Below are positions 1 through 5,818 of a stretch of DNA of 14,848 bases, piece after piece. The first letter of the stretch is position 1. Every line of letters starts with the position of its first letter. This DNA comes from M55B120 sp964426155. Lineage in GTDB: Bacteria; Actinomycetota; Humimicrobiia; Humimicrobiales; Humimicrobiaceae. Under the pieces are notes generated by a model. That model was not told the origin of the DNA. It saw nothing but the letters and a program-made list of their open reading frames with translations, and did no database searches. The position numbers were made by a program, and so were the translations under genes. The stretch lies in assembly GCA_964426155.1 (NCBI GenBank), contig CAYROY010000091.1, positions 1 to 14,848 on the forward strand. Reading direction: 5' to 3'.

Positions 1-213
1 TTTTTCCAGTTCTGTAATGCTGTAAAACCACATATCAGCTTTTAAAAAAGCTCCGGGAAGAAACAGAATGGCTTTTTCTCCGGTTCCGCAGGAAATATAT
101 GACCACTGTTTTTCACCAGTATTAATTCTTTTAGCCCTGTGATTTAAACGAAATGATTTCAGTTTTTCTTTCTGGTTAAAAGGGACATTTTTATAAAGTT
201 TTTCAAAGTTCAT
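1..213 (-). CDS. alpha/beta hydrolase, N-terminal fragment
   Basis: Partial gene read leftward off the window edge; 71 codons from an ATG at 213-211 are visible with no stop. The translation begins MNFEKLYKNVPFNQKEKLKS and contains a WSYISCGTGEKAILFLPGA stretch followed by DMWFYSI. This matches the first beta strands and oxyanion-loop region of single-domain alpha/beta hydrolases, where a strand of the form GxGExxLLLLHG is followed by an xxADMWFY helix. Here LPGA replaces the more usual HG. The nucleophile elbow and the catalytic Asp and His lie outside the window, so substrate and activity cannot be judged. It belongs to a different subfamily from the HSL-type esterase at 5819. The purine-rich stretch before the start is only a weak ribosome site. 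The fold call is fairly safe; specificity is unknown. Confidence 0.65.
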   Translation of the reverse strand, partial: MNFEKLYKNVPFNQKEKLKSFRLNHRAKRINTGEKQWSYISCGTGEKAILFLPGAFLKADMWFYSITELEK

Positions 214-281
214 AATAATTTTCTCTTTAACTGCTTCCCACAGGATAGTTCAGGTTTTTTTTCTGCCTTTTTGTTTTTCAT
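210..281 (-). CDS. possible 23-codon upstream ORF coupled to the hydrolase
   Basis: A short minus-strand ORF starts with ATG at 281-279 and encodes a lysine-rich 23-residue peptide (MKNKKAEKKPELSCGKQLKR, then KLL). Its TGA overlaps the hydrolase ATG in an ATGA arrangement (213-210). A purine-rich GAGAAAG lies just before its ATG. The overlap is typical of translational coupling, and the hydrolase itself has a poor ribosome site. No family is recognised. It could equally be a chance ORF in AT-rich DNA. Confidence 0.25.
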   Translation of the reverse strand: MKNKKAEKKPELSCGKQLKRKLL

Positions 282-801
282 TTACTTTCTCTGCGCAAAG
301 ATAAAATTATTAATTGCAGATTTTTTAATAATATCACGTTTAAAATAATTTTATAAAAATTTTATTAAAATTGATATTAATTTATTTAAATAAATGTATT
401 TATATTTATATTATTTTTTAATTTATAAACAATATGAAAATGAACCTAGAAGAGAAACTTGCTCATTGCAGAGACAGGACTTTTCCTGAAATTGCCCGGG
501 AGTTAGACGGAATAAAAGTTTATGATATAAATTAACTATTATTTATATGAAATATTGGTTATTTTGATAAAATAATATAAAAGTATATTATATTAAGTTT
601 AATTAGTAAATACGGTAACATCGGTTGGGAAATATATCCAATAAAACCTTATGAAGATACATGTAAATATAAAATTTATTGTTTAAAATCTTAAAGAATT
701 ATTTGTAGGCTTAATGATAGAAATGGACAGGGATTATAAATATCCCCGGTTTTTCTGATAATAATCAAATCAATTTAACTTGGAATAAAAAGGAGCTAAT
801 A
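282..801. other. AT-rich intergenic region, no convincing gene
   Basis: This 520-base stretch is very AT-rich and holds no ORF that can be assigned. Two scraps look faintly coding. A 33-codon plus-strand ORF at 434-535 contains RTFPEIARELDG, reminiscent of a helix-turn-helix piece. An open stretch at 581-693 lacks ATG, GTG or TTG at its beginning and reads NIGWEIYPIKPYEDTCKY. Both may be decayed gene fragments or chance. A weak hairpin (GGGAT/ATCCC, 730-746) followed by CGGTTTTTCT on the plus strand could be an old terminator. No tRNA, repeat array or strong promoter was seen. Confidence 0.5.
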
Positions 802-1815
802 TCATGGGCAGGAATCTCTCAGTATCAGCTTGGGTTCAATAATGACTCTTCTTTCAGACAGTTCTTTTTTTTCAATAAGATTTATCAGCATATCAAGTGC
901 CATGGTTCCCATTTTGTATTTTGGTTGTGCTATTGTTGTAATAGAAGGATAAAATGATGAAGAATATTTAATATCGTCAAATCCTATGATTTTAATATCG
1001 TCCGGTATGCTGATATTTTTTGCCCGGGCGGCTTTTATGGTCTCTATTGCCAGAGCGTCGCTTACTGTTATAATTCCTTCCGGTCTTTCTTCCATATTTA
1101 ATAAATTGGTTGTGTTTTTAAAACCATTTGGTATTTCGTATTTATCCAGAACTATATATTCTTTTTTTATCGCAAGTTTGAATTCTCTAAAAGCTTTTTT
1201 ATAACCTTTAAGTTTTTCAAGAGTTGGTATGGAATTTTCTGGTCCGCCCAGGAATGCTATTTTTCTCAGACCTTTTTCTATCATATGTTTTGTTGCCAGA
1301 TATCCAGCTTTTAGCTCATTTATTCGAACAAAAGGAATATCGGCATCTTCTACAAAACCATTTATGAGTACTGTTGGGATGTTCTTTCTCATCAAATAAA
1401 TATAGTGCGTATAATCACCATTTTTATTACACATCTCGGTAGAGATAAAAATAATTCCATCTACTCTTTTTTCTATCAACCGGTTTACCTGTTTGATTTC
1501 CTTTTCTATCGATTCATCGGTGTTACTCAGGAAAACTGTGTAATCATTTAAAAAAGCTTTATCACTTATACCTTTAGCCATCTCAGGGAAAATAGGGTTT
1601 ATTATATCAGGGATTAAAAGGCCTATGGTCTTGCTGACTTTCTTTACAAGATTTCTGGCAAAAAAATCCGGCTTGTAGTCCAGTTCATCTATAATTTGTT
1701 GTACCCTTGCTCTTGTAGAGTTTTTAACATGCTTGTTATTATTAATAACTCTGGATACGGTACCAATACCCACGCCTGCTTTTTTTGCAACGTCATATAT
1801 TGAATATCTTTTCAT
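802..1815 (-). CDS. LacI-family transcriptional regulator
   Basis: A 337-residue repressor of the LacI/GalR family, probably controlling the divergent sugar operon. Residues 1-50 form the HTH (YDVAKKAGVGIGTVSRVINN). The hinge helix is near 50-60 (YKPDFFARNL), and a periplasmic-binding-protein-like effector domain fills 60-337, including IIGFDDIKYSSSFYPSITT near the C-terminus that is typical of the family. Length is normal. The recognition-helix positions equivalent to LacI Tyr17 and Gln18 are Ile17 and Gly18. It starts at ATG 1815-1813 after a weak AAGAGA ribosome site. Two near-palindromic sites of the kind this family binds lie in the region between it and the sugar-binding protein gene, and one overlaps its own predicted transcription start, so autoregulation is likely. 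The effector is not visible; from the operon it may be sucrose, fructose or a phosphorylated derivative (inference). Confidence 0.93.
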   Translation of the reverse strand: MKRYSIYDVAKKAGVGIGTVSRVINNNKHVKNSTRARVQQIIDELDYKPDFFARNLVKKVSKTIGLLIPDIINPIFPEMAKGISDKAFLNDYTVFLSNTDESIEKEIKQVNRLIEKRVDGIIFISTEMCNKNGDYTHYIYLMRKNIPTVLINGFVEDADIPFVRINELKAGYLATKHMIEKGLRKIAFLGGPENSIPTLEKLKGYKKAFREFKLAIKKEYIVLDKYEIPNGFKNTTNLLNMEERPEGIITVSDALAIETIKAARAKNISIPDDIKIIGFDDIKYSSSFYPSITTIAQPKYKMGTMALDMLINLIEKKELSERRVIIEPKLILRDSCP

Positions 1816-1857
1816 AATGTTTTAAATCTCTTAAACAATATGCTAATAAAAAATTTA

Positions 1858-1885
1858 TTGCAATTGCATTTTTTAGTGCTATACT
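1858..1885 (+). promoter_or_regulatory. predicted sigma-70 promoter for the sugar operon
   Basis: A -35 TTGCAA (1858-1863), a 16-nt spacer and a -10 TATACT (1880-1885) read rightward, predicting a start near 1892. Operator O1 then covers about +9 to +22, a classic repressible arrangement. If this is the main start, the leader before the binding-protein ATG is about 350 nt. Confidence 0.55.
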
Positions 1886-1899
1886 AAAAACACTAATAC

Positions 1900-1913
1900 T
1901 GGAATCGCTTCCA
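1900..1913. promoter_or_regulatory. LacI-type operator O1
   Basis: TGGAATCGCTTCCA is a near-perfect palindrome with a central CG, as LacI/GalR-family sites have. It sits just downstream of the plus-strand -10 and next to the minus-strand -10. Read on the other strand, TGGAAGCGATTCCA also fits the catabolite-response (cre) consensus TGNAANCGNWNNCA, so a CcpA-like global regulator is an alternative or additional binder. Confidence 0.7.
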
Positions 1914-1942
1914 ATTTTATCAATATTATTATTAATAGTCAA
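1914..1942 (-). promoter_or_regulatory. predicted promoter for the LacI-family gene
   Basis: Read on the minus strand: -35 TTGACT (1942-1937), a 17-nt spacer and -10 TAAAAT (1919-1914), predicting a start near 1907. The -10 directly abuts operator O1 (1900-1913), so O1 covers the initiation site and predicts autorepression. Confidence 0.55.
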
Positions 1943-1958
1943 AATAAATAATAAAAAA

Positions 1959-1972
1959 TGGAAGCGCTTCTA
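1959..1972. promoter_or_regulatory. LacI-type operator O2
   Basis: TGGAAGCGCTTCTA has a perfect palindromic core GAAGCGCTTC (1961-1970). It shares the TGGAA-CG-CTTC pattern with O1. The two centres are 59 bp apart, suitable for cooperative binding or looping by a tetrameric or paired repressor. It lies upstream of the minus-strand -35 and inside the predicted operon leader. Confidence 0.7.
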
Positions 1973-2109
1973 AAACTTAATATAAAATACCTTAGAAAAT
2001 AATAAAACTCACAATAGAAAATAAAAAATACTTTTAATAGGAAGGAGGGACGATAAAAGGCATAAAAAATTCTTTAAAAGTTGATTCATTCAGGAAGTAA
2101 AGAAAGGAG

Positions 2110-2163
2110 ATGATGATATTGGGAAAAAAAGAGATTTGCTTAAGTATTTCCCGGTTCATATAG
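2110..2163 (+). CDS. possible 17-residue leader peptide
   Basis: ATG at 2110 (or 2113, or TTG at 2119, which has the best 9-nt spacing from GGAG at 2106-2109) opens a short frame reading MMILGKKEICLSISRFI and ending at TAG 2161-2163. The ribosome site is strong and the ORF runs into the leader hairpin, which would suit a translation-sensing leader. No homology is recognised and such ORFs arise by chance. Confidence 0.25.
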   Translation: MMILGKKEICLSISRFI

Positions 2164-2184
2164 CAAATACACTAAACAAATCTC
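2131..2184 (+). promoter_or_regulatory. nested hairpin in the operon leader
   Basis: Outer arms GAGATTTG (2131-2138) and CAAATCTC (2177-2184) pair perfectly. Inside them GTATTT (2144-2149) pairs with AAATAC (2165-2170). An alternative 7-bp pairing, ATTTGCT (2134-2140) with AGCAAAT (2162-2168), would exclude both. There is no U-run after it, so it is not an ordinary intrinsic terminator. Confidence 0.4.
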
Positions 2185-2241
2185 AAAAATTATTTTATTT
2201 TATTTTATTGATTAAGTAAAGTTGGATAAGGAGTTTGAAAA

Positions 2242-3630
2242 ATGAAAAGATTGTTATATGCGTTTGTGCTGATGTTAAGTATAGCAATGGTTTCAACATT
2301 TACTCTGGCAGGTTGTGAAGGGGCAGAAGCAGAAGAGGAAGCAGAAGTAGAAGAAGCAGAGGAGGCCGTAGAAGAGGAAGCAGAAGAAGTAGAGGAAGAA
2401 GTAGAAGAAGCCGAAGAGGAAGAAGCTGCATTGGAGCCAGCTGATATCCAGTTCATGAATTCCAAGAGTGAGATACAGGCTCAGCTGGAGGAAGCTGCAG
2501 CGCTTTTCGGTGAAGAGCATCCCGGAATTACGGTAGAAGTCATAACTGCACCTGAAGGGTCATCCCCGTTTGAAAGAATTACGGCTTTATATGCTGCAGG
2601 TAATGCACCGGCGCTGGCAATGCTGGATGCCGGGCAGATAGAATTAATGGAGGAGAAGATTTTAGACCTTTCCAATGAAAAGTGGATAGCAGATGCTGCA
2701 GCAGGAAACCTTGCCTTTGGTACAATGCCGGATGGAAAAATTGTTGCCTTTCCTTTTACAGTAGAAGGCTATGCTTTTATCTATAATGGAGCAGTGCTGG
2801 AAAGTGCATCTGTTGACCCGGCATCCATAAAGACTCTTGATGACCTTACATCTGCCTTTGAAAAAATAGATGCAGCAGGTGTTGCTCCAATAACTATCTC
2901 GCCAATGGATTGGTCACTGGGTGCACATTTTCTGACAATATCCTATACCGTACAGGCTGCAGATTATCCTGGAGTAGTTGAATGGCTGGATGATTTAGGA
3001 AGCGGGAATGTTGAGCTAATAGAAAACGATGGATTCAATGGCTTGATGGATACTTTTGACCTGATGAAGGAAAATAATCTGGAAAAAGATGACCCGTTAG
3101 CACCAACCTACGAACAGGGTCCGGAGTCTCTCGGTCTTGGTGAGGTAGGTTTCTGGTTTATGGGCAACTGGGCATGGCCGCAGATCTCAAGTTTTGATAC
3201 AGCAGATGGAGATTATGGTTTCCTTCCTGTGCCTGTAAGCAATAGTGCGGACGACTATGGGAATGGCAGGATAACTGTTAGCCCTACTAAATACATAACA
3301 GTAGATAAAGAGCAGAACAGTGAAGCACAGCAGGCTGCAGCACTGGCATTCCTTGACTGGCTGGTATATGAGCCATCCGGACAGGACGTACTGGTCAATA
3401 AATGCAGTTGTATCCCCGCTTTCTCGAACTTTACAATTGCACCGGAAGATCCGCTGGCACAGTCAATTATAAGTTATATGTCAGAGGGAAATACTTTGCC
3501 CATGGCATTATCGGTACCGCCGGATCACTGGTCTGTTCTGGGCGCATCAATGCAGAAATACCTGGCTGACGAGGTAGATAGGGCAGGATTGGCCGGAGAA
3601 ATAGAAGATTATTTTGCAAGTGTAGAATAA
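2242..3630 (+). CDS. ABC sugar-binding lipoprotein (family 1, CUT1)
   Basis: Extracellular solute-binding lipoprotein of 462 residues that would capture a sugar or oligosaccharide and deliver it to the two permeases downstream. The signal peptide (residues 1-24) ends in lipobox LAGC with Cys25 as the lipidated residue. An unusually acidic linker follows (26-61; 24 of 36 residues are Glu, no basic residues). The binding domain runs from about 68 to 462, with MalE-like features such as FPFTVEGYAFIYNGAVLE and GFWFMGNWAWPQISSF, the latter in the region where sugar-stacking aromatics usually lie. Start: AAGGAG at 2228-2233, 8 nt before ATG. A gap of 326 nt with a stable inverted repeat separates it from the permeases, as often when binding protein is needed in excess. 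The ligand is inferred from the GH32 and GH13 enzymes to be sucrose-like. Confidence 0.93.
   Translation: MKRLLYAFVLMLSIAMVSTFTLAGCEGAEAEEEAEVEEAEEAVEEEAEEVEEEVEEAEEEEAALEPADIQFMNSKSEIQAQLEEAAALFGEEHPGITVEVITAPEGSSPFERITALYAAGNAPALAMLDAGQIELMEEKILDLSNEKWIADAAAGNLAFGTMPDGKIVAFPFTVEGYAFIYNGAVLESASVDPASIKTLDDLTSAFEKIDAAGVAPITISPMDWSLGAHFLTISYTVQAADYPGVVEWLDDLGSGNVELIENDGFNGLMDTFDLMKENNLEKDDPLAPTYEQGPESLGLGEVGFWFMGNWAWPQISSFDTADGDYGFLPVPVSNSADDYGNGRITVSPTKYITVDKEQNSEAQQAAALAFLDWLVYEPSGQDVLVNKCSCIPAFSNFTIAPEDPLAQSIISYMSEGNTLPMALSVPPDHWSVLGASMQKYLADEVDRAGLAGEIEDYFASVE
2317..2424 (+). repeat. low-complexity Glu-rich coding repeat
   Basis: Purine-rich, near-periodic coding DNA built from GAAGCAGAAG and GAAGTAGAAG-like units. 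It encodes residues 26-61 of the binding lipoprotein: Glu (24), Ala (7), Val (4) and Gly (1). It probably expands and contracts easily. The Ser-rich ORF on the opposite strand is a shadow. Confidence 0.85.
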
Positions 3631-3956
3631 TCTGATTAAAGAAGAGTTATATTGGAATTGGCTTTGTGGATAATGTATTGATTTAACTTTATTATTGAAG
3701 AGAATGGATTTTATTGAGGATATCATAAAAGATATAACTGATTTAAAATCCATTCTCAAATATAAAGTGGCGGTATTTTTATTGAAGACCTGATAATAAC
3801 TCCGGGTAATTTATTATAGTTATAAAAGCAGTTGAATATTAGAATAAAGTGTTACATGGATGTGTTTCCTGTATAAATTATTTTGATTCTTAAAGATGGC
3901 AGAATATAACAATATACCTGGTACTTTTTGTACAATAATTAGTAGGGGGGTTTGCG
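3631..3956 (+). other. intergenic spacer between binding protein and permeases
   Basis: A 326-base non-coding stretch. It holds the 14-bp inverted repeat described separately (3700-3757), a small GTAC-TTTTT-GTAC hairpin (3921-3933), and AGGGGGG (3944-3950), the probable ribosome site of the first permease. No strong internal promoter or tRNA was recognised. Confidence 0.6.
3700..3757 (+). promoter_or_regulatory. 14-bp perfect inverted repeat, likely mRNA-stabilising hairpin
   Basis: Arms GAGAATGGATTTTA (3700-3713) and TAAAATCCATTCTC (3744-3757) are perfectly complementary, with a 30-nt middle that can form a smaller TATC/GATA stem (3721-3734). No U-run follows on either strand, so it is probably not a simple rho-independent terminator. 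Its place just after the binding-protein gene resembles the processing or stabilising hairpins that raise binding-protein mRNA over permease mRNA. That role is inferred. Confidence 0.65.
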
Positions 3957-4838
3957 ATAGATAGGGAAAAGAGCTTTTTTAGTAAACTTAAAACCTATTT
4001 TCTTTTTGCGGGACCATCAACTTTTATATTCACTTCAGTTATTATTCTTTCATTCATTTTCGGGGTATACCTTACATTTACTAACTGGAATGGTCTGTCA
4101 AGGGTTTATGATTTTGTAGGTATAAAAAATTATATTACTCTTTTTGCCAGCAAGGCATTCTGGACATCTTTTACCGTAACACTGAAATATGTCTTTGCCA
4201 TGGTAATACTGACTAATATTATCGCTTTTTTCCTTGCTTATATTCTGACAAGCGGTATTAAAGGGGAGAACTTTTTTAGGGCGGGTTTCTTTTCGTCCAA
4301 TCTGATAGGTGGAATTGTGCTGGGACTTATCTGGAATTTCATTTTTTCAGAGGTTCTTGTATATATAGGAAAGAACTTTATTCCTTTTCTTGCTAAATCA
4401 TGGCTGGGAGATCCGACGAAAGCTCTCTGGGCATTAGTAATTACTACGGTCTGGCAGTACTCGGGTTATATGATGATAATTTATATTGCCGGATTTATAA
4501 GTGTGCCCAGGGATATAATGGAAGCGGCAAGCATTGATGGAGCAAGTGAGTTTGTCAGGTTAAAAAACATCGTACTTCCTTTTATGGTACCGTCTTTTAT
4601 TGTCTGCATTTTTTTAACTTTTCAAAGGGGTTTTATAGTGTATGATATTAATCTTTCATTGACTCAGGGAGGCCCATTTAAAAGTACCGAGCTTATATCT
4701 ATGCATGTTTACGAAAAGGCATTTTTGGCCCAGCAGTATGGTATTGGACAGGCTGAAGCTTTTTTTCTTTTCCTGATAGTTGCTATTGTAACGCTTTCAC
4801 AGGTTTATGCTGGTAAAAAGCTGGAGATGGAATTATGA
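3957..4838 (+). CDS. CUT1 ABC transporter permease, MalF/UgpA-like (apparent AUA start)
   Basis: Inner-membrane permease of the sugar importer, 293 residues when read from ATA at 3957. The frame is open back to TAA 3936-3938. It carries the family's N-terminal signature (YFLFAGPSTFIFTS, then YLTFTNWNG at about 14-46) before the first in-frame ATG at 4200, which would delete the first transmembrane helix. No ATG, GTG or TTG lies between the stop and this region. ATA at 3957 stands 6 nt after AGGGGGG (3944-3950), exactly where a start belongs, and gives an N-terminus (M/I)DREKSFFSKLK. The EAA loop that contacts the ATPase is at 189-203 (EAASIDGASEFVRLK). It overlaps the next permease by 4 nt (ATGA). 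The family call is secure; the start codon is unusual, or a mutation or sequencing error of ATG. Confidence 0.85.
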   Translation: MDREKSFFSKLKTYFLFAGPSTFIFTSVIILSFIFGVYLTFTNWNGLSRVYDFVGIKNYITLFASKAFWTSFTVTLKYVFAMVILTNIIAFFLAYILTSGIKGENFFRAGFFSSNLIGGIVLGLIWNFIFSEVLVYIGKNFIPFLAKSWLGDPTKALWALVITTVWQYSGYMMIIYIAGFISVPRDIMEAASIDGASEFVRLKNIVLPFMVPSFIVCIFLTFQRGFIVYDINLSLTQGGPFKSTELISMHVYEKAFLAQQYGIGQAEAFFLFLIVAIVTLSQVYAGKKLEMEL

Positions 4839-5665
4839 AAATAAATCTCAGGGGAGTAAATAAATATTTTAAATTGATTGCAGTTTCTATAGTGTTTATT
4901 CTATATGTAGCGCCGTTAATACTTGTTTTTATGAATTCATTTAAGACAACCAAGGAATTTCTATTAAATCCTCTTTCATTGCCTGCTTCAGTTAATTTTC
5001 AAAACTACATTATAGCATTCGACAAAATGAATTTTATGCGTGCTTTTATCAATTCTCTTATAGTTACAGTTTTTAGCACTGTTTTTATTGTATTGTTTTC
5101 TTCTATGACAGCATATATTCTTGTTCGAAGGAAATGGAGATTCAATAGATATATGTTTTTTATTATGGTGGGTTCCATGCTTATTCCTTTTCAGGCTATT
5201 ATGATACCCATGGTAAGAATATTCGGTGCCATTAAAATGATGAATAGCATATGGGCGCTGGTATATCTGTATATTGGATTCGGAACTTCTTTAGCTGTTT
5301 TCATTTATCATGGATTTATAAAAAATATACCAATAGAAATGGAAGAAGCTGCAATGATTGACGGAGCTACCAATATGCAGGTATTTTTCTATGTAGTTTT
5401 TCCTCTTTTAAAACCAACGACCATAACCATTGCTGTACTTGATATGCTCTGGATATGGAACGACTTTTTACTTCCCAACCTGGTGCTGCTAAGGCAATCC
5501 AATATGACGTTACCCCTTGCGACTTACCGCTTTTATCAAACTTATACTGTAGACTATGGGCTTTTAATGTCAGGTCTGATTATGACAGTTGCTCCTCTTG
5601 TTATAATATATCTCTTTCTGCAGAGATATATTATCAAGGGTATTATACAGGGTTCGATTAAATGA
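4835..5665 (+). CDS. CUT1 ABC transporter permease, MalG/UgpE-like
   Basis: Second inner-membrane permease, 276 residues, pairing with the gene before it. About six transmembrane segments can be read, starting with YFKLIAVSIVFILYVAPLIL near residue 12. The EAA loop is EEAAMIDGATNMQVFFYVVFP, and the C-terminus RYIIKGIIQGSIK is typical of the MalG type. Its ATG overlaps the preceding stop (ATGA, 4835-4838), with GGAG 8 nt upstream (4823-4826), so translation is coupled. No ATP-binding subunit follows, so a shared MsmK/MalK-type ATPase from elsewhere is expected (known for many CUT1 systems; inferred here). Confidence 0.93.
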   Translation: MKINLRGVNKYFKLIAVSIVFILYVAPLILVFMNSFKTTKEFLLNPLSLPASVNFQNYIIAFDKMNFMRAFINSLIVTVFSTVFIVLFSSMTAYILVRRKWRFNRYMFFIMVGSMLIPFQAIMIPMVRIFGAIKMMNSIWALVYLYIGFGTSLAVFIYHGFIKNIPIEMEEAAMIDGATNMQVFFYVVFPLLKPTTITIAVLDMLWIWNDFLLPNLVLLRQSNMTLPLATYRFYQTYTVDYGLLMSGLIMTVAPLVIIYLFLQRYIIKGIIQGSIK

Positions 5666-5722
5666 TTTATAAGTTTATAGAATGCATGTTAGAAAAAGTG
5701 GAGAAACAGAGAGCAGGTAAAC

Positions 5723-5815
5723 GTGGCAGTAAAAAATGAAATAGTATTTATTACTCACGCCGACAGCATGGGAAAGGATAGAGGATTTCTTATTTTTTTA
5801 GAAAGGAGAGTTTAG
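5723..5815 (+). CDS. possible 30-residue ORF between permease and esterase
   Basis: A GTG-initiated frame reads VAVKNEIVFITHADSMGKD and ends RGFLIFLERRV, with TAG 3 nt before the esterase ATG. The esterase ribosome site (GAAAGGAGAG, 5801-5810) lies inside it, so the two could be translationally coupled. The IVFITHADSMG stretch faintly resembles the first strand and loop of DsrE/YedF-like proteins, which suggests a truncated gene, but it is too short to assign. It may be non-coding. Confidence 0.25.
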   Translation: MAVKNEIVFITHADSMGKDRGFLIFLERRV

Positions 5816-5818
5816 ATT

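Larger units (their letters stand above)
1973..2241 (+). promoter_or_regulatory. long structured leader of the sugar operon
   Basis: Untranslated region between operator O2 and the binding-protein ATG. It contains two strong purine-rich ribosome-like sites (GAAGGAGGG at 2041-2049; AAAGGAG at 2103-2109), one of which precedes a short ORF, then a nested hairpin, and finally the true ribosome site AAGGAG (2228-2233) for the gene at 2242. No known riboswitch class was recognised. Confidence 0.4.

Noticed and set aside
434..535. 33-codon ORF with EIARELDG
   Set aside because: Too short, no ribosome site, and only a vague HTH resemblance; recorded only within the intergenic entry.
730..760. Terminator for a plus-strand gene
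   Set aside because: The 5-bp stem is weak and no supported plus-strand gene lies upstream.
2205..2465. Ser/Ala-rich ORF on the minus strand
   Set aside because: It is the exact shadow of the Glu-rich repeat in the binding-protein gene and has no ribosome site.
4200..4838. ATG 4200 as start of the first permease
   Set aside because: It would remove the first transmembrane helix and the GPSTFIF/YLTFTNW signature that is clearly encoded upstream in frame.
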